This document shows, in pieces, positions 42,314-50,295 of a stretch of 64,000 nucleotides of DNA. This stretch comes from Domibacillus enclensis (GTDB taxonomy: Bacteria; Bacillota; Bacilli; Bacillales; Domibacillaceae), in the NCBI RefSeq assembly GCF_900156125.1, contig NZ_FTLX01000007.1, positions 124,001 to 188,000 on the forward strand. The letters run 5' to 3'. Position 1 is the stretch's first letter; each line of letters begins with the position of its first letter. The position numbers and the translations under genes are program-made. The notes beneath the pieces were generated by a model. The model had not been told where the DNA came from. It searched no databases and was given only the letters and a program-made list of their open reading frames with translations.

Positions 42314-42969
42314 GATTGCCCCTGCTCCTTTACATTCAAGCCCATCAGCTTCGCAAAGCCGATGGCCTGCTCCGGAGATACTACACAGCCCTCCAAGCTT
42401 TCTAGCTCCACATGAAGCTGATCAAATGTACATGTACGAATGTCGATTCCTTTTAACGACATTTGCTTGAATTGAACATCGTCCAGATCACTTTTTTCGA
42501 AGAACACGTGCTGGAACGCGCTGCCCCAAAAATTAGCTCCCTTTAGCGACGATTCACGAAAAGCAGTATGTTTAAGCTGGGCATCAACAAAGTCACTAAG
42601 CGGCGCCACACACTGCTCGAATGTAACGTGACTCAAATGTGCCTCGGAAAAATCGGCCCCCGTCAGCTTGCAATCCTTAAAGGCCACCCGGTGAAAAATA
42701 CCTTTATGAAAGAGGACGTTGGACAAATCACAGTTTTCAAACACAACATCCATTAAGTCGGCGCGCTCGAGCCGTGCATGCGTAAATGAACTGTTTTTGA
42801 CGACTACTTTTGAACAAATGATCTTTTCTATTTCTATGTCCGATGCCTGAGCGCCTGTTACCGTGCAGGCTGACAGCTCCGGCTCGTCTTCGTCGTAAAT
42901 CGCCCGGAAATCGACACTGTCGAGATCCCGGGGAAGCTTGGGTGCGTCAATCTTTGCTTTCTTCACCAT
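42310..42969 (-). CDS. Pentapeptide-repeat protein
   Basis: 219 residues. From about 50 to 175 the sequence follows the A(D/N)Lxx-type five-residue period (ARLERADLMDVVFENCDLSN; SLKGANFWGSAFQHVFFEKS), which folds as a right-handed quadrilateral beta-helix. The tail VVSPEQAIGFAKLMGLNVKE is typical of this subgroup. Some relatives (Qnr, MfpA) protect gyrase, but nothing here proves that. It lies between TetR and LysR genes and overlaps both. Confidence 0.85.
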   Translation of the reverse strand: MVKKAKIDAPKLPRDLDSVDFRAIYDEDEPELSACTVTGAQASDIEIEKIICSKVVVKNSSFTHARLERADLMDVVFENCDLSNVLFHKGIFHRVAFKDCKLTGADFSEAHLSHVTFEQCVAPLSDFVDAQLKHTAFRESSLKGANFWGSAFQHVFFEKSDLDDVQFKQMSLKGIDIRTCTFDQLHVELESLEGCVVSPEQAIGFAKLMGLNVKEQGQS

Positions 42970-43574
42970 TCGTTCTCCTTCTTTCTATCACTTTTTTTGA
43001 CGACGAACCCTTTTGCCATCGTCTGCAAAATGTTAATCAACTCTTTTGACAGCATTTCAGGCGTCAAGTCATACCCATTTTTAATCCATTCTACAATCAG
43101 CCCTGACGTCCCATGCGCCATATAGCGTTTATGGGCAGGCGTATTCATCGTTGGCATATCTGACACAAACTCAAATTGCTCGTCCAAAATTTGATAAATC
43201 GCATTCGGCAGGTCATGATGCATATTAGGAATCGTATCCGCTTTTAACAGCAGGTTAAAATAATTTTTATTCTGTTCAATAAAGTAAATTAATTCAAAGG
43301 AATGAGGGCCCATGCTGCTGACTTGTATTTGATCCCCTTCTTGATACTTGTCCATACTCGTCTTTTTAATGGCTTCAACCATTTCATTTTGCAGCTCTTC
43401 TGTTATATGCTGCTTATCTATGTAGTAGTGGTAAAAGGTCGTCCGATTATAAAGTGCTCTCTTAACAATATCTGTTACTGTCACATGACTGTAGCCTTTT
43501 TCTTCAATTAATTCAATAAATGCCGTCTTTAAGTGAGACTTTGTCCGTACTATTCGTCTGCTCTGGTTTTCCAT
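42963..43574 (-). CDS. TetR-family transcriptional regulator
   Basis: 203 residues. HTH at about 12-60 (KTAFIELIEEKGYSHVTVTD, then IVKRALYNRTTFYHYY) and a helical ligand domain. ATG 43574 follows AGGTGAGG; a longer reading would run through the palindrome at 43597. The gene overlaps the pentapeptide-repeat gene by 7 bp. It may regulate its own operon or the divergent SDR gene at 43800. Confidence 0.87.
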   Translation of the reverse strand: MENQSRRIVRTKSHLKTAFIELIEEKGYSHVTVTDIVKRALYNRTTFYHYYIDKQHITEELQNEMVEAIKKTSMDKYQEGDQIQVSSMGPHSFELIYFIEQNKNYFNLLLKADTIPNMHHDLPNAIYQILDEQFEFVSDMPTMNTPAHKRYMAHGTSGLIVEWIKNGYDLTPEMLSKELINILQTMAKGFVVKKSDRKKENEW

Positions 43575-43596
43575 CCTCACCTGTCCCCCCATATCT

Positions 43597-43621
43597 CCAA
43601 CACTTTTCACCAAAGTGTTGG
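43597..43621. promoter_or_regulatory. Palindrome upstream of the TetR gene
   Basis: CCAACACTTT and AAAGTGTTGG form a perfect 10-bp inverted repeat with a 5-bp spacer, 22 bp before the TetR start. Typical TetR autoregulatory operator geometry; binding is inferred. Confidence 0.5.
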
Positions 43622-43799
43622 AATACTCCACATATCGCTCTTTATTACTGATTGATCACTAAAAAAAGAAGCCTTACACTAATATTGTAAACGAATTCAT
43701 AAACTGGCTGTATCATGAAGGATTGCTTCTACTCACCTATTTTATTATAAGTTGATAAGAGCGAGAATTCATGCGCCAGCTTCATAAGGAGTGGATATA

Positions 43800-44582
43800 A
43801 TGGGACGTTTCGAGTCAAAAGTTGTATTAATTACTGGTGCAGGCTCTGGCCTTGGACGAGCTGCTGCGCTGCAAGTAGCAAAAGAAGGCGCTGCTCTGTC
43901 ACTTGTAGATATCAACGCTGGTGCTCTGGAAGATACAAAAGAAGAAGTTCTAGCAGCGGCACCGGAAACGGATATCTTATTGTTGGAAGCAAACGTAGCA
44001 GATGAATCTGCCGTTGAGCGTTACGTATCGGAAACTGTCGGCAAATTTGGCAAAATCGACAGCTTCTTTAACAACGCTGGCATTGAAGGAAAGCAAAACT
44101 TAACAGAAGACTTTACGGTGGATGAGTTTAATAAAGTCGTCACCATCAATTTGAACGGTGTATTTTATGGAATGAAGCATGTTCTTAAAGTCATGAAGAA
44201 TCAGGGCTTCGGCTCGATCGTCAACACCGCTTCCGTCGGCGGCATTCGTGGTGTGGGCAATCAGTCAGGCTACGCAGCAAGCAAACATGGTGTCGTCGGA
44301 TTAACCCGTAATTCAGGCGTTGAATACGGTCAGTTTGGTGTCAGTGTAAAAGCGATCGCTCCAGGTGCAATCATGACACCTATGGTTGAGGGCTCTCTTC
44401 GTCAAATCGGCGGCGATAATTGGCAAGAGGTTGGAAAAGAATTTGTGAGCGTGAATCCGATGAAGCGCTTCGGGAAGCCTGAGGAAGTCGGCTACCTCGT
44501 TGCATTTCTCCTATCAACTCAGGCGGACTTCATCAATGCTGCAGTCGTACCGATCGACGGCGGACAATCCTATAAGTATTAA
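43800..44582 (+). CDS. Short-chain dehydrogenase/reductase
   Basis: 260 residues, classical SDR: cofactor motif TGAGSGLGRAAALQ (about 12-25), NNAGIEG (about 91) and YAASKHGVVGLTR (about 158). Resembles glucose-1-dehydrogenase or 2,5-dichlorocyclohexadiene dehydrogenase-like SDRs of unknown substrate. AAGGAGTGG lies before ATG 43800. A TTGCTT-N17-TATAAG promoter candidate lies upstream. Divergent from TetR, which may control it. Confidence 0.85.
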   Translation: MGRFESKVVLITGAGSGLGRAAALQVAKEGAALSLVDINAGALEDTKEEVLAAAPETDILLLEANVADESAVERYVSETVGKFGKIDSFFNNAGIEGKQNLTEDFTVDEFNKVVTINLNGVFYGMKHVLKVMKNQGFGSIVNTASVGGIRGVGNQSGYAASKHGVVGLTRNSGVEYGQFGVSVKAIAPGAIMTPMVEGSLRQIGGDNWQEVGKEFVSVNPMKRFGKPEEVGYLVAFLLSTQADFINAAVVPIDGGQSYKY

Positions 44583-44584
44583 CG

Positions 44585-44626
44585 CAACAAAGCGGCAGCC
44601 ATTACCCGGCCTGCCGCTTTGTTTTT
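44585..44626. terminator. Bidirectional terminator
   Basis: AAAGCGGCAG... pairs with ...CTGCCGCTTT with a T-run on the plus strand, between the convergent SDR and YdcZ-type genes. Confidence 0.8.
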
Positions 44627-45081
44627 GTTTCTGTATTTGGTTCCTTCGCGCCGCCAAGCTTGAATACAATAATTCCTGAGACAATGACTAGCACCCCAAT
44701 CAACTGCTGCCATGTGAAAGGAACCTTTTCCAGCCCCATCCAGCCGAATGTATCCCAGACGAGCGCAAAGCTAAGCTGGGAAATCATCATAATGGAAACG
44801 GCAAAAGTCGGGCCGAGCCGCTTCATGCCCTGCACAAGACAGGTGACCACCCCGACACCAATCAAGCCGCTGAACCAGAACCACATTTCCATCGGCTTTG
44901 GTGCGAATAATCCTGCTCCTTCAAAGACTAGACCCATCACAAGTGACGCCGCAAAGCCCATTCCGAGCACAAGCGCTGTTGTCGCCCAGGAGCCGGTCCG
45001 CTCATTCACCCGGCTGTTAAATACATTTTGCATGCCGACGAGCGCACCTGCCGCGACCGCGAAAAAAAGACCGATTGCCAT
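44602..45081 (-). CDS. YdcZ-type (DUF606) DMT transporter, pair 1 member B
   Basis: 159 residues, five hydrophobic helices, a half-size drug/metabolite transporter of the DUF606 family (GALVGMQNVFNSRVNERTGS; SIMMISQLSFALVWDTFGW). It probably works as a dimer with its partner at 45799, from which it is separated by a Crp/Fnr gene in one operon. Substrate unknown. Confidence 0.85.
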   Translation of the reverse strand: MAIGLFFAVAAGALVGMQNVFNSRVNERTGSWATTALVLGMGFAASLVMGLVFEGAGLFAPKPMEMWFWFSGLIGVGVVTCLVQGMKRLGPTFAVSIMMISQLSFALVWDTFGWMGLEKVPFTWQQLIGVLVIVSGIIVFKLGGAKEPNTETKTKRQAG

Positions 45082-45093
45082 GTGTACCCTCCT

Positions 45094-45786
45094 TCATTTT
45101 TCATAAATACTTTGTCCCGAAGCTTCATAAAGCCCTTCCCGGTCCTTCACAACAACTGAGCCTCTTTTTCGTTCGATCCAGCCATTTTCGCTAAACGACT
45201 GAAGTACCCGGTTCATGTGGCGGTAGCTCGTGCCGATCAAGTTGGCTGCATCCTTTAAGCTGGCCGTACTGAGCGTCTTTCGTTCCTCCGACGAAACCGA
45301 CAGAAGATAGCTCGCCAGCCGGACATCGACCGAATGCATTAAGTGAAAGCTTAAGGACGTCGACTTCACGTAAAACTTCCGTGCAATAATGTTCAGCATA
45401 AAGCGGAGAAACGGCGGATGCTCGTCTGCGTGCTGCTTCAGCCGCGTATGGTGAACACCGATCATCACAACCGGCGACACCGCTTCAACGGTGTTAATAA
45501 TATCTGTTTCTTCAATATATTCAATATCGCCGATCACTTCCGGAGGCGTCTTAAAAGAAAGAATCAGCGTTTTCCCTTCAGCGGAATTCGTGTACACCTT
45601 TACCTTGCCTTTGACGAGAACATACACATATTCCAGCGCCTGCCCCTGCACACAAATCCATTCGCCCGGCTCAAACAGGTAAAGTGATAGATAGGGCGCA
45701 AGCGACTTCGGAAAGACGTCCTCCATTTGATGAGCCCGGACGTATGCATTCAGCTGATCGCGATCCGCTAGTTCCTTCATACTCAT
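45094..45786 (-). CDS. Crp/Fnr-family regulator
   Basis: 230 residues. Cyclic-nucleotide-binding-like beta barrel (about 30-140, EPGEWICVQGQALEYVYVLV) and C-terminal winged helix (LKDAANLIGTSYRHMNRVLQ). There are no cysteines arranged for an iron-sulfur cluster as in Fnr. GGGGGAATGAGT favours ATG 45780 (third codon). It lies between the two YdcZ-type genes and probably controls them; it resembles YeiL-like regulators in general shape. Confidence 0.86.
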   Translation of the reverse strand: MSMKELADRDQLNAYVRAHQMEDVFPKSLAPYLSLYLFEPGEWICVQGQALEYVYVLVKGKVKVYTNSAEGKTLILSFKTPPEVIGDIEYIEETDIINTVEAVSPVVMIGVHHTRLKQHADEHPPFLRFMLNIIARKFYVKSTSLSFHLMHSVDVRLASYLLSVSSEERKTLSTASLKDAANLIGTSYRHMNRVLQSFSENGWIERKRGSVVVKDREGLYEASGQSIYEK

Positions 45787-45798
45787 TCCCCCAGCCGG

Positions 45799-46224
45799 TT
45801 ACATTTTTAACATGACAACACCTGCTGCCATGAGCAGGATGCCAATGATTTGCGGAAGCCGGATCTTCTGTTTTTTCACGCCGAACCAGCCCATTCCGTC
45901 AATCACAAAGGTGAAAAGCAGCTGCGCAATGAGCAGCGATGCAATCGTCAATGTCACGCCCACATGCTGAATGGCGGTGACGTTGCTGAAGATCACAAAT
46001 GCAGCCAGCCCGCCGCCCATTAAATAAAGCGGATGCACCTGCTTTAACTGTACCGCCGTGCCATCCCGCACAAACAAAAAAATAAGCATAGCGGCCACAA
46101 AGCCCGTCAGCTGGGTGAGTGTGGCAGCCTGCCACGTCCCGATCGCGTCACTGATCCGGGCATTCGCCACCCCCTGCAGCGTAATAAATGCGCCCGCTAA
46201 AAAAGCAAATACAATGCCTTTCAT
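45799..46224 (-). CDS. YdcZ-type (DUF606) DMT transporter, pair 1 member A
   Basis: 141 residues, five helices (FAFLAGAFITLQGVANARIS; TIASLLIAQLLFTFVIDGMG). First gene of the operon YdcZ-Crp-YdcZ. It shares the IDxxGWFG/WxG turn and the terminal LLMAAGVVMLKM helix with the other three family members of this window. Confidence 0.85.
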   Translation of the reverse strand: MKGIVFAFLAGAFITLQGVANARISDAIGTWQAATLTQLTGFVAAMLIFLFVRDGTAVQLKQVHPLYLMGGGLAAFVIFSNVTAIQHVGVTLTIASLLIAQLLFTFVIDGMGWFGVKKQKIRLPQIIGILLMAAGVVMLKM

Positions 46225-46352
46225 CTGTTATTCTCCTCAATTATTCATTTCTTACTATTAAAAAGCAAACTGTGCATCGTTGAAAAGGACATATGTCCCA
46301 AATAAAAAAAGAATTTTTTTATTACATTTTTTCACAAACTCTCAAGAAATTC

Positions 46353-46383
46353 TTGACCTTCACGCAGCGTCAGCCTTTAAGAT
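46353..46383 (+). promoter_or_regulatory. MerR-type promoter with 19-bp spacer
   Basis: TTGACC (46353-46358) and TAAGAT (46378-46383) are 19 bp apart, the over-long spacing typical of promoters activated by MerR proteins. The spacer carries the centred palindrome ACGC-A-GCGT. It drives the MerR gene that starts at 46406. Confidence 0.7.
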
Positions 46384-46405
46384 AAGAGCATCAGGAGGGC
46401 TGCTT

Positions 46406-47173
46406 ATGGAATATACCATTAAAAAGCTGGCGCAGCTGTCCGGCGTCACAGTCCGGACTTTGCGCTATTACGATCAGATCGGGCTATTAAAGCCGGCAAG
46501 GATCAATTCATCCGGCTACCGCATTTACGGAGAAGCGGGGGTCGACCGGCTTCAGCACATTTTGTTTTACCGGGAGCTGGAGGTTCCATTGGAAAGCATT
46601 CAAGTGATACTGGATGACCCGGCCTTCGACAAAACCGCAGCGTTACAATCTCATTACACGAAGCTGCAGCAAAAGCGCGACCGCCTTGACACCATTTTAG
46701 CGACCATCGAAAAAACCATAGCCTATCAGGAAAGAGGGATACCGATGCAGGACAACGAAAAATTTAACGGCATGAAAGAAAAAATGATTGAGGAAAATGA
46801 ACGGACCTATGGAGCTGACATTCGCGAAAAGTATGGCGACGAGGTCATCAATGCCAGCAATACGAAGCTAAGGGGCTTGTCTCAGGAAAAATATGAGGCG
46901 ATGCAGGCACTGGAGCATAACCTTCTTTCTCTGCTTCAACAAGCTTACGCAACAGGTGATCCCTCTTCAGAAGACGCACAAGAACTTGCCGCCAGGCACA
47001 AGGAGTGGCTTCTGTATTCATGGCCAAGCTACTCAAAAAAAGCACATGCCGGTCTTGCAGAAATGTATGTGGCGGACGAACGGTTCACCGCGTATTACGA
47101 TCAGCACGTCAAAGGCGGAACGGCATTTCTGCGGGACGCGATTCTCATTTACACAGGCGTTTCCAGCGACTAA
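46406..47173 (+). CDS. MerR-family regulator with TipAS ligand domain
   Basis: 255 residues. MerR helix-turn-helix (YTIKKLAQLSGVTVRTLRYY), a dimerisation coiled coil (about 75-120) and a TipAS-type antibiotic-recognition domain (about 140-250, WLLYSWPSYSKKAHAGLAEM). Such proteins, like Mta and TipAL, bind drugs and activate their own promoter. AGGAGG stands before ATG 46406. No efflux pump is adjacent. Confidence 0.9.
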   Translation: MEYTIKKLAQLSGVTVRTLRYYDQIGLLKPARINSSGYRIYGEAGVDRLQHILFYRELEVPLESIQVILDDPAFDKTAALQSHYTKLQQKRDRLDTILATIEKTIAYQERGIPMQDNEKFNGMKEKMIEENERTYGADIREKYGDEVINASNTKLRGLSQEKYEAMQALEHNLLSLLQQAYATGDPSSEDAQELAARHKEWLLYSWPSYSKKAHAGLAEMYVADERFTAYYDQHVKGGTAFLRDAILIYTGVSSD

Positions 47174-47177
47174 AGAC

Positions 47178-47213
47178 GAAGAAAAGAGGCGCTTTAAGCC
47201 GCCTCTTTTCTTC
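47178..47213 (+). terminator. Terminator after the MerR gene
   Basis: AAGAGGCG-ctttaag-CCGCCTCTT followed by TTCTT. Confidence 0.75.
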
Positions 47214-47267
47214 TATATTCCCATCTCTTCAGATGCTCCATTATATGAAACATTGAACTGAAAATGC

Positions 47268-47798
47268 TTAGATTGATTTAGACTGAAGCTTTGCCAGCAA
47301 TTGATCGAGGTGCTCAAGCTGAGAGGAGAACCCCTGAACCATGCCCATATCCATCACTTGCTGAAGTGCCTCCTCTGAAGCGTAGCGGGACCGAAAGATC
47401 AGCTTCGTCTCCTCTCCGATTTCTTCAAACAGGATGGTGCTGTGTGTCGACGGCATTTCCTTGCTTTCTGACCCTTGTTCATCTGAAAAATAATCAGTGT
47501 ATACGATTTTTTCAGGTGGAACTATTTCATGGAAAACCCCTTTTCCCCAGGACTCCATCCCGTAGAAATCCCCCTGGTCCTTATCTGTACAGCGCATGCA
47601 ATAGTGCCAAACGCCTCCGGGCTTAAACTCAAATTGACGATTTTCCGTTTCCCAGCCTGCTGGCCCCCACCAGGCTTCTACATGATCTGAAGATGAAAAA
47701 ACCTGAAAGACAAGATCACGGGGTGCTGCTACGATTCTTTCCATAATCAGGTCGCTGCCTTCTACCTTCACCATTACCGTTTGATCCGACACAATCAT
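47268..47798 (-). CDS. SRPBCC/AHSA1-domain protein
   Basis: 176 residues, START-like fold of the Aha1 C-terminal type (IVAAPRDLVFQVFSSSDHVE; WWGPAGWETENRQFEFKPGG). Such proteins bind small hydrophobic ligands; many Bacillus members have no known role. A GTG two codons in (47792) has better distance to AGGAGG than the ATG. Monocistronic; convergent with the MerR gene. Confidence 0.87.
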   Translation of the reverse strand: MIVSDQTVMVKVEGSDLIMERIVAAPRDLVFQVFSSSDHVEAWWGPAGWETENRQFEFKPGGVWHYCMRCTDKDQGDFYGMESWGKGVFHEIVPPEKIVYTDYFSDEQGSESKEMPSTHSTILFEEIGEETKLIFRSRYASEEALQQVMDMGMVQGFSSQLEHLDQLLAKLQSKSI

Positions 47799-47933
47799 TC
47801 CTCCTCATGAATAGATACTTTATCTATTCGCCGTTTCCTCGCCTTCTTCCTTTCGCAGAAGCGTCTTTCTTTCCCATTATGGTAAACTGAAAAAAGTGTT
47901 CTTTTGCCAATTAAAACAAAGAAGGAGAAAAAC

Positions 47934-48794
47934 GTGAAGAAAAACAAAACATTTGAAACCGTACGGAAAGTGATCATGATTGTACTCGGGGCCGTCATTG
48001 CCGCTTACGGCCTGGAAGCGGTTCTTATTCCAAACAGCGTCATTGATGGCGGCGTGACGGGCATCAGCATTATGGGGTCCTACGTATTCGGGCTTCCACT
48101 GGGTGTTTTACTGTTCATTTTAAATCTGCCGTTTGTGTACCTCGGCTACAAGCAGGTCGGAAAAACTTTCGCGATTATGAGCATCGTCGGCATCGCGGCC
48201 CTTTCGATTTCGACCGTTCTGCTGCACCATGTCACCATTATTTTAGGCCCGGAAGACCCGCTCCTGATTGTGCTGGCAGGCGGTATATTTCTCGGTGTCG
48301 GCATCGGTATTGTACTCCGTAACGGCGGCGCGCTGGACGGATCGGAAGTATTGGCTGTGCTGCTTTCGCGCAAAATCCCTTTTTCCGTCGGAGACATTAT
48401 TTTATTCCTAAATGCCTTTATTTTTATCGGCGCCAGCTTTATTTACGGCCTTGAAAGTGCCCTTTATTCCGCTATTACCTACTACATCGCGAAAAACGTT
48501 ATCGACATTATTCAAGTCGGGCTGGAAAAATCGAAATCGGTGCAGGTGGTCAGCGCAAAATCTGCTCAAATCGGTGAGGCCATTGGCGCACGCTTAGGAC
48601 GCGGAGTTACATTCACGCAAGGGCGCGGCGGCTTTTCCAACGAACCGACAGATATTTTGCACTGCGTTATTAACCGCATGGAAGAAAACAAACTCGTCTC
48701 GATCATTAAAGAGCATGATGAGAATGCCTTTGTGGTCATCTCTGACGTATCCGAAGTACGCGGCGGCAACTTTAAAAAGCGTGACATTCACTAA
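47934..48794 (+). CDS. YitT-family membrane protein with DUF2179
   Basis: 286 residues. Five to six transmembrane helices (about 15-200; IMIVLGAVIAAYGLEAVLIP, GGVTGISIMGSYVFGLPLGV) followed by a cytoplasmic DUF2179 domain (GRGVTFTQGRGGFSNEPTDI; ENAFVVISDVSEVRGG). Function unknown in general. GTG 47934 follows AAGGAGAAAAAC. Followed by a YkvA-like gene in the same direction. Confidence 0.9.
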   Translation: MKKNKTFETVRKVIMIVLGAVIAAYGLEAVLIPNSVIDGGVTGISIMGSYVFGLPLGVLLFILNLPFVYLGYKQVGKTFAIMSIVGIAALSISTVLLHHVTIILGPEDPLLIVLAGGIFLGVGIGIVLRNGGALDGSEVLAVLLSRKIPFSVGDIILFLNAFIFIGASFIYGLESALYSAITYYIAKNVIDIIQVGLEKSKSVQVVSAKSAQIGEAIGARLGRGVTFTQGRGGFSNEPTDILHCVINRMEENKLVSIIKEHDENAFVVISDVSEVRGGNFKKRDIH

Positions 48795-48858
48795 CGAATT
48801 TTTTCTTGTTTAAGGAAACTTTTTTAAAGGAAAAGAAGTATACAGAAGCAAGGAGTGG

Positions 48859-49287
48859 ATGATGATGTGGTTGAAAAAAAAGAAAAAAGAAGAATTCGAA
48901 CAGCAAATCGAAGGAAAAGAGCAGCACTATACAGATGAAAAATTCACGAATAAGCTGACCGCATCCGGCAGCAATCTCGGACAAAAAGCCGTATATGCCG
49001 CGCTGCTTTTATTTGAAGCATTAAAAAGCTCGAAGCTGCCGACAAAAACGCGGCTGACCATTCTCGGCGCACTCGGCTATTTGATCCTGCCGGCGGATGC
49101 TGTGCCAGACTTTCTGCCGGCCGTCGGTCTTGTTGATGACGCCGCGATTATTGTGACCGCGCTCGTCACAGTCTACAATATGATTGATGACGATATGCGA
49201 CGCGCTGCCCGCGACCGGATGAAAAGCTGGTTCGGCGACCGGTATGACGCTGGACAAGCAGAAAAAGAGCTTGATCAGTCTTTATGA
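48859..49287 (+). CDS. YkvA-family DUF1232 protein
   Basis: 142 residues with the DUF1232 core GALGYLILPADAVPDFLPAV and GLVDDAAIIVTALVTVYNMI, a short membrane-associated domain of unknown role. The N-terminus is strongly basic and acidic in turn. AAGGAGTGG lies before the first of three successive ATGs. Ends at a palindromic terminator. Confidence 0.88.
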   Translation: MMMWLKKKKKEEFEQQIEGKEQHYTDEKFTNKLTASGSNLGQKAVYAALLLFEALKSSKLPTKTRLTILGALGYLILPADAVPDFLPAVGLVDDAAIIVTALVTVYNMIDDDMRRAARDRMKSWFGDRYDAGQAEKELDQSL

Positions 49288-49313
49288 CAAAAAGAGAGGC
49301 GGCCGCCTCTCTT
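49288..49313. terminator. Bidirectional terminator
   Basis: AAAAAGAGAGGCGG and its complement CCGCCTCTCTTTTT form a continuous palindrome between convergent genes. Confidence 0.85.
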
Positions 49314-49314
49314 T

Positions 49315-49839
49315 TTATTTTTGAAGCTTGCTCAGCTTAAATGTATAGCCGAGATAAGGAAGACCGGTGAACACGAGGGCAATGAGTGAGAAAACAAGCA
49401 GGATAGAGACCACACCCTCTGCCAGACCGCCAATACCCCATTGGCTCATCCACCATAATACTAGTGTGAACAATAAAGCCACGACCGCGCTTTTGCCCAT
49501 CAAACGCTGCTCGGACCGATACTTTTCGACCATCGTCTCGATGTCAGAGTAGATAGGCGCTACGTCTTCCGGTGCACTAAAAAGATGAATGGAGTCGCCT
49601 GCTGAACCTTCATGCGTCCAGCCCGCTTCTTCAAAATAAGCGAAATAATCTCGATCCGGCTGCTTCCGGTAGTCAATCGCGTATTGCAAGTGTGCCGGCT
49701 CCCCTTTACGGAGTGTGTAACCCATAGGAGAAAATTTCTCAAACAGCCATCCTTTCTGTGCAAGTGAAGCCAATCTCTTCATATCCCTTTCTTCATCAAA
49801 CGCCAGGCCGCCGCTCATCACATACTTTGTTTGTTTCAT
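49315..49839 (-). CDS. DUF2812 membrane protein, partner of PadR
   Basis: 174 residues. A cytoplasmic DUF2812 domain (KGWLFEKFSPMGYTLRKGEP; YAIDYRKQPDRDYFAYFEEA) is followed by two C-terminal transmembrane helices. The ATG overlaps the PadR stop by four bases, the usual pairing of PadR and DUF2812 in Bacilli. Function unknown. Confidence 0.87.
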   Translation of the reverse strand: MKQTKYVMSGGLAFDEERDMKRLASLAQKGWLFEKFSPMGYTLRKGEPAHLQYAIDYRKQPDRDYFAYFEEAGWTHEGSAGDSIHLFSAPEDVAPIYSDIETMVEKYRSEQRLMGKSAVVALLFTLVLWWMSQWGIGGLAEGVVSILLVFSLIALVFTGLPYLGYTFKLSKLQK

Positions 49840-50177
49840 TTTGATTCGTCCCCTTCCCATTTTAAAATTCCTCTGGCATGCTGAATCATTTTTTCTCGTC
49901 TTTGAATGTCCTTTTTCAACAGATTAAGTCCTTTTTGTGTGGCAATGTACGTTTTCTTTTTGTCCTGATCCTCACCGAGCTGTTCAATCAACTCCGCTTT
50001 CAGCAACTTTTTAATCGTGGTGTACATGGAAGCCGGTCCAATTGCAACCTGCCGATCCGTCAGCTCTTCAATCGTCTTCATAATTAAATAGCCATGACGC
50101 GCTTCCACTAACGAAAGTAAAATGTAATAGGACGTATCGGTCAGTTCACCAGATTCCAGCGCATCTTGTCTTGCCAT
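49836..50177 (-). CDS. PadR-family regulator
   Basis: 113 residues with the PadR winged helix (LLSLVEARHGYLIMKTIEEL; MYTTIKKLLKAELIEQLGED). It probably represses its own operon with the DUF2812 gene through the large inverted repeat at 50195-50245. TAGGAG before the ATG. Confidence 0.9.
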   Translation of the reverse strand: MARQDALESGELTDTSYYILLSLVEARHGYLIMKTIEELTDRQVAIGPASMYTTIKKLLKAELIEQLGEDQDKKKTYIATQKGLNLLKKDIQRREKMIQHARGILKWEGDESK

Positions 50178-50194
50178 ACTCCTAGCCCCCTTTT

Positions 50195-50253
50195 TATATC
50201 ATTTAACGATATATCATTAAATATAATATATCGTTAAATGATATAACTGTCAA
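50195..50253 (-). promoter_or_regulatory. PadR operon promoter with a 20-bp inverted repeat
   Basis: On the minus strand TTGACA (50253-50248) and TATATT (50230-50225) are 17 bp apart. A perfect 20-bp arm (50195-50214) is repeated inverted at 50226-50245, 11 bp away; each arm contains ATCATTTAACGAT. One arm fills the spacer and -10, the other lies over the start region. Confidence 0.8.
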
Positions 50254-50254
50254 T

Positions 50255-50288
50255 AAAAAAACCACTGACGCTAAAATAGTCAGTGGCC
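50255..50288 (-). terminator. Terminator after the AraC gene
   Basis: On the minus strand CCACTGAC pairs with GTCAGTGG, followed by TTTTTTT. Confidence 0.85.
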
Positions 50289-50295
50289 CCTTCAT

